DNA from: Coccinella septempunctata
Lineage: Eukaryota; Arthropoda; Insecta; Coleoptera; Coccinellidae
Reading direction: 5' to 3'
NCBI RefSeq assembly: GCF_907165205.1
Contig: NC_058197.1
Span: forward strand, 746,501-810,500
DNA: 64,000 bases
Shown: positions 62,829-64,000 of the stretch, piece by piece
How positions within the stretch are numbered: the stretch's first letter is position 1
Layout of the letters: the number at the start of each line of letters is the position of its first letter
Made by a program: the position numbers and the translations under genes
The notes under the pieces: model-generated
Databases searched by the model: none
Seen by the model: the letters and a program-made list of their open reading frames with translations, nothing else
Told to the model about the DNA's origin: nothing

Positions 62829-64000
62829 TGTAACGAAACTATAAATTTGTTTGTTGGTATATTTATTCCATTAGTTTATTGCTGTATTAAATAATTGATA
62901 TAAATGGTCTGAACAAAATATACTCAACGATTATAAAGAAGACAGCGGAAAACGACAACGAAAGAAGAAGAAGAGTGACAACGACACCAACTTGACAATT
63001 CATTGACTTAGCACCACATTATACTACAAAATGAAGAATGAGGACACATGCACCAAAAGCAGAAGACTTAGAAATTGTTAAAATAAAGGTGACAGATCTC
63101 TATCTCGAATAATTGTATATGTAGGTAACTGTGTTTTTGATATTTGTTTTTAGATTGAAAAAGGGCCCGAACCCGAAACGTCTTATTATATTGACTAAAT
63201 AAATTAGGTTAACAAAATTCCAAACGATCAATTATTTAATACAGCAAGAAACTATAAATGTGTTCGTTTCTGTTTATTCAAGAGTGCATTGTTTTAATGC
63301 TTTCGCGGAATGAAATGCCGGACTGGGCATCGGCACGTTGAGGAGATCGAACGTCTATGGTTCGTTCTCTTCAATTTGGTTACATCGCCTAACATCCTCT
63401 CCAGTTAATAAGGGTGTTCACACATATCCACTTTGCATAATCAGCTTGCCCATGTTACCCCATGTCACTATTTATAAGTATTGTATATTTCCGCTTTCAC
63501 TCTTGCTTCATCCGAACCGCCGCTTTCCTCATGCAGCTTTGGTTGCTTTCACATTTTCGCACATTTCTCAGACCTTATTAATCTTTTGGATCCCACACAG
63601 GTTCTGTTTCAAAGCATGTTACATCCCACTTCTGCTTCCGCACCGCTTGCTCACCCTATTCCCTACATAAAACATCTTTGTGTATAGAAAATACTGAAAA
63701 GAATTATTAATATTATTGTGTGTTTCATATCATCTGACACAGTTGATTTTTATTTAGAAGGCTTATATCATTATTATATGAATCGCAATATTTATTGATT
63801 CTCAATTGAATACATTATTATTATTAATTATTAAACTTAGATAGAAAAATTACTCATTAATTGAAACGCGTTCACTTTGCGTGAACAGGTCTCTTCAGCT
63901 TCTTCGCGGATTCTCAGATGTGGCCGTTATTATCATCGATCTATTGGAGATGATTTTTGAATTTTGAATTGAAATGTTCATGAAGTATTTTACGCAGTTT
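62829..64000 (+). repeat. 3' LTR of the second Gypsy element, interrupted and incomplete
   Basis: Begins TGTAACGAAAC. It is interrupted at 62847-63247 by a PLE fragment; the region from 63248 on, with a TATTTATAAG box near 63471, could be its continuation. No end or partner LTR is visible before the window ends, so the right limit is unknown. Confidence 0.4.
62847..63247 (+). mobile_element. PLE 3' fragment inserted in the LTR
   Basis: GAAACTATAAAT occurs at 62835-62846 and 63248-63259, a possible 12-bp target-site duplication. The insert contains the PLE 3' block GGGCCCGAACCCGAAACGTC, and near its left part a 20-bp segment TTGCTGTATTAAATAATTGA that is the reverse complement of its own right end. 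Similarity just beyond the duplication on both sides leaves some doubt about its exact limits. Confidence 0.5.

Noticed and set aside
1..64000. tRNA or rRNA genes
   Set aside because: I saw no cloverleaf with A and B boxes or rRNA-like block while reading, but this was by eye; a tRNAscan/Infernal run would be decisive.

Overview
This is eukaryotic, almost certainly insect, nuclear DNA: AT-rich, intron-bearing, and dominated by transposable elements (TEs) nested in one another. Three host-type genes can be read. One is a broken MADF/BESS-type gene (8801-9543). One is a small, apparently intact three-exon gene of unknown function (31739-34204). One is lin-28 (59820-60347), whose cold-shock and CCHC exons are present but whose joining exon is absent. 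A fourth set of phase-compatible exons (38172-38633, 46992-47156, decayed 47903-48128) looks like a coiled-coil gene cut by a LINE. No tRNA, rRNA, CRISPR or operon was seen. The host species cannot be named from the window; lin-28 resembles insect copies and the TE mix suits beetles or bugs.

Layout. 1-9.5 kb: a CCGT-rich LTR-element relic, a minisatellite split by a head-to-head Penelope-like element (PLE) with a 14-bp target-site duplication (TSD), a ~168-bp tandem array, a TTAA-flanked MITE and the MADF gene. 11.7-12.9 kb: a TACAGGGTG repeat leading into an AATATTTC-rich tract. 12.9-24.4 kb: a large Ty3/Gypsy element with a truncated 5' LTR, a tRNA-Lys-type primer site, a hAT insertion in the leader, gag, pol in the -1 frame, an env-position third ORF that repeats the Gag zinc-knuckle module, and a 2.65-kb 3' LTR. 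25.4-31.6 kb: a PIF/Harbinger transposon (Myb/SANT gene plus convergent transposase) with a LINE inserted in the transposase intron. 31.7-34.2 kb: the small gene, whose second intron is mostly a second head-to-head PLE.

34.2-37.6 kb: an inverted copy of the 11.7-12.9 kb repeat carrying two insertions, a 1.56-kb long-inverted-repeat element with a mariner-type transposase relic and, most notable here, a 775-bp retrozyme-like element (34917-35691). It holds two identical hammerhead ribozymes exactly 491 bp apart, 229-bp identical direct repeats and a 13-bp TSD. 38.6-45.0 kb: a 5'-truncated LINE containing a full-length Jockey-like LINE with a 12-bp TSD. 45-55 kb: LINE and PLE relics, a 1.47-kb fold-back element and a small MITE. 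55.4-58.8 kb: a ~320-bp satellite organised as A-B dimers, broken by a PLE fragment, then a Harbinger-type palindromic MITE. 59-64 kb: the lin-28 exons, LINE endonuclease, CACTA-like and PLE fragments, and the 3' end of a second Gypsy element with the same type of third ORF.

How they work together. PLEs and LINEs supply target-primed reverse transcription. The ribozyme element encodes no protein and has a PLE-like TSD and inverted 5' cap, so it was probably mobilised in trans by a PLE. Harbinger, hAT and mariner-type enzymes account for the MITEs and fold-backs with matching ends. Host genes have been interrupted repeatedly by these insertions.
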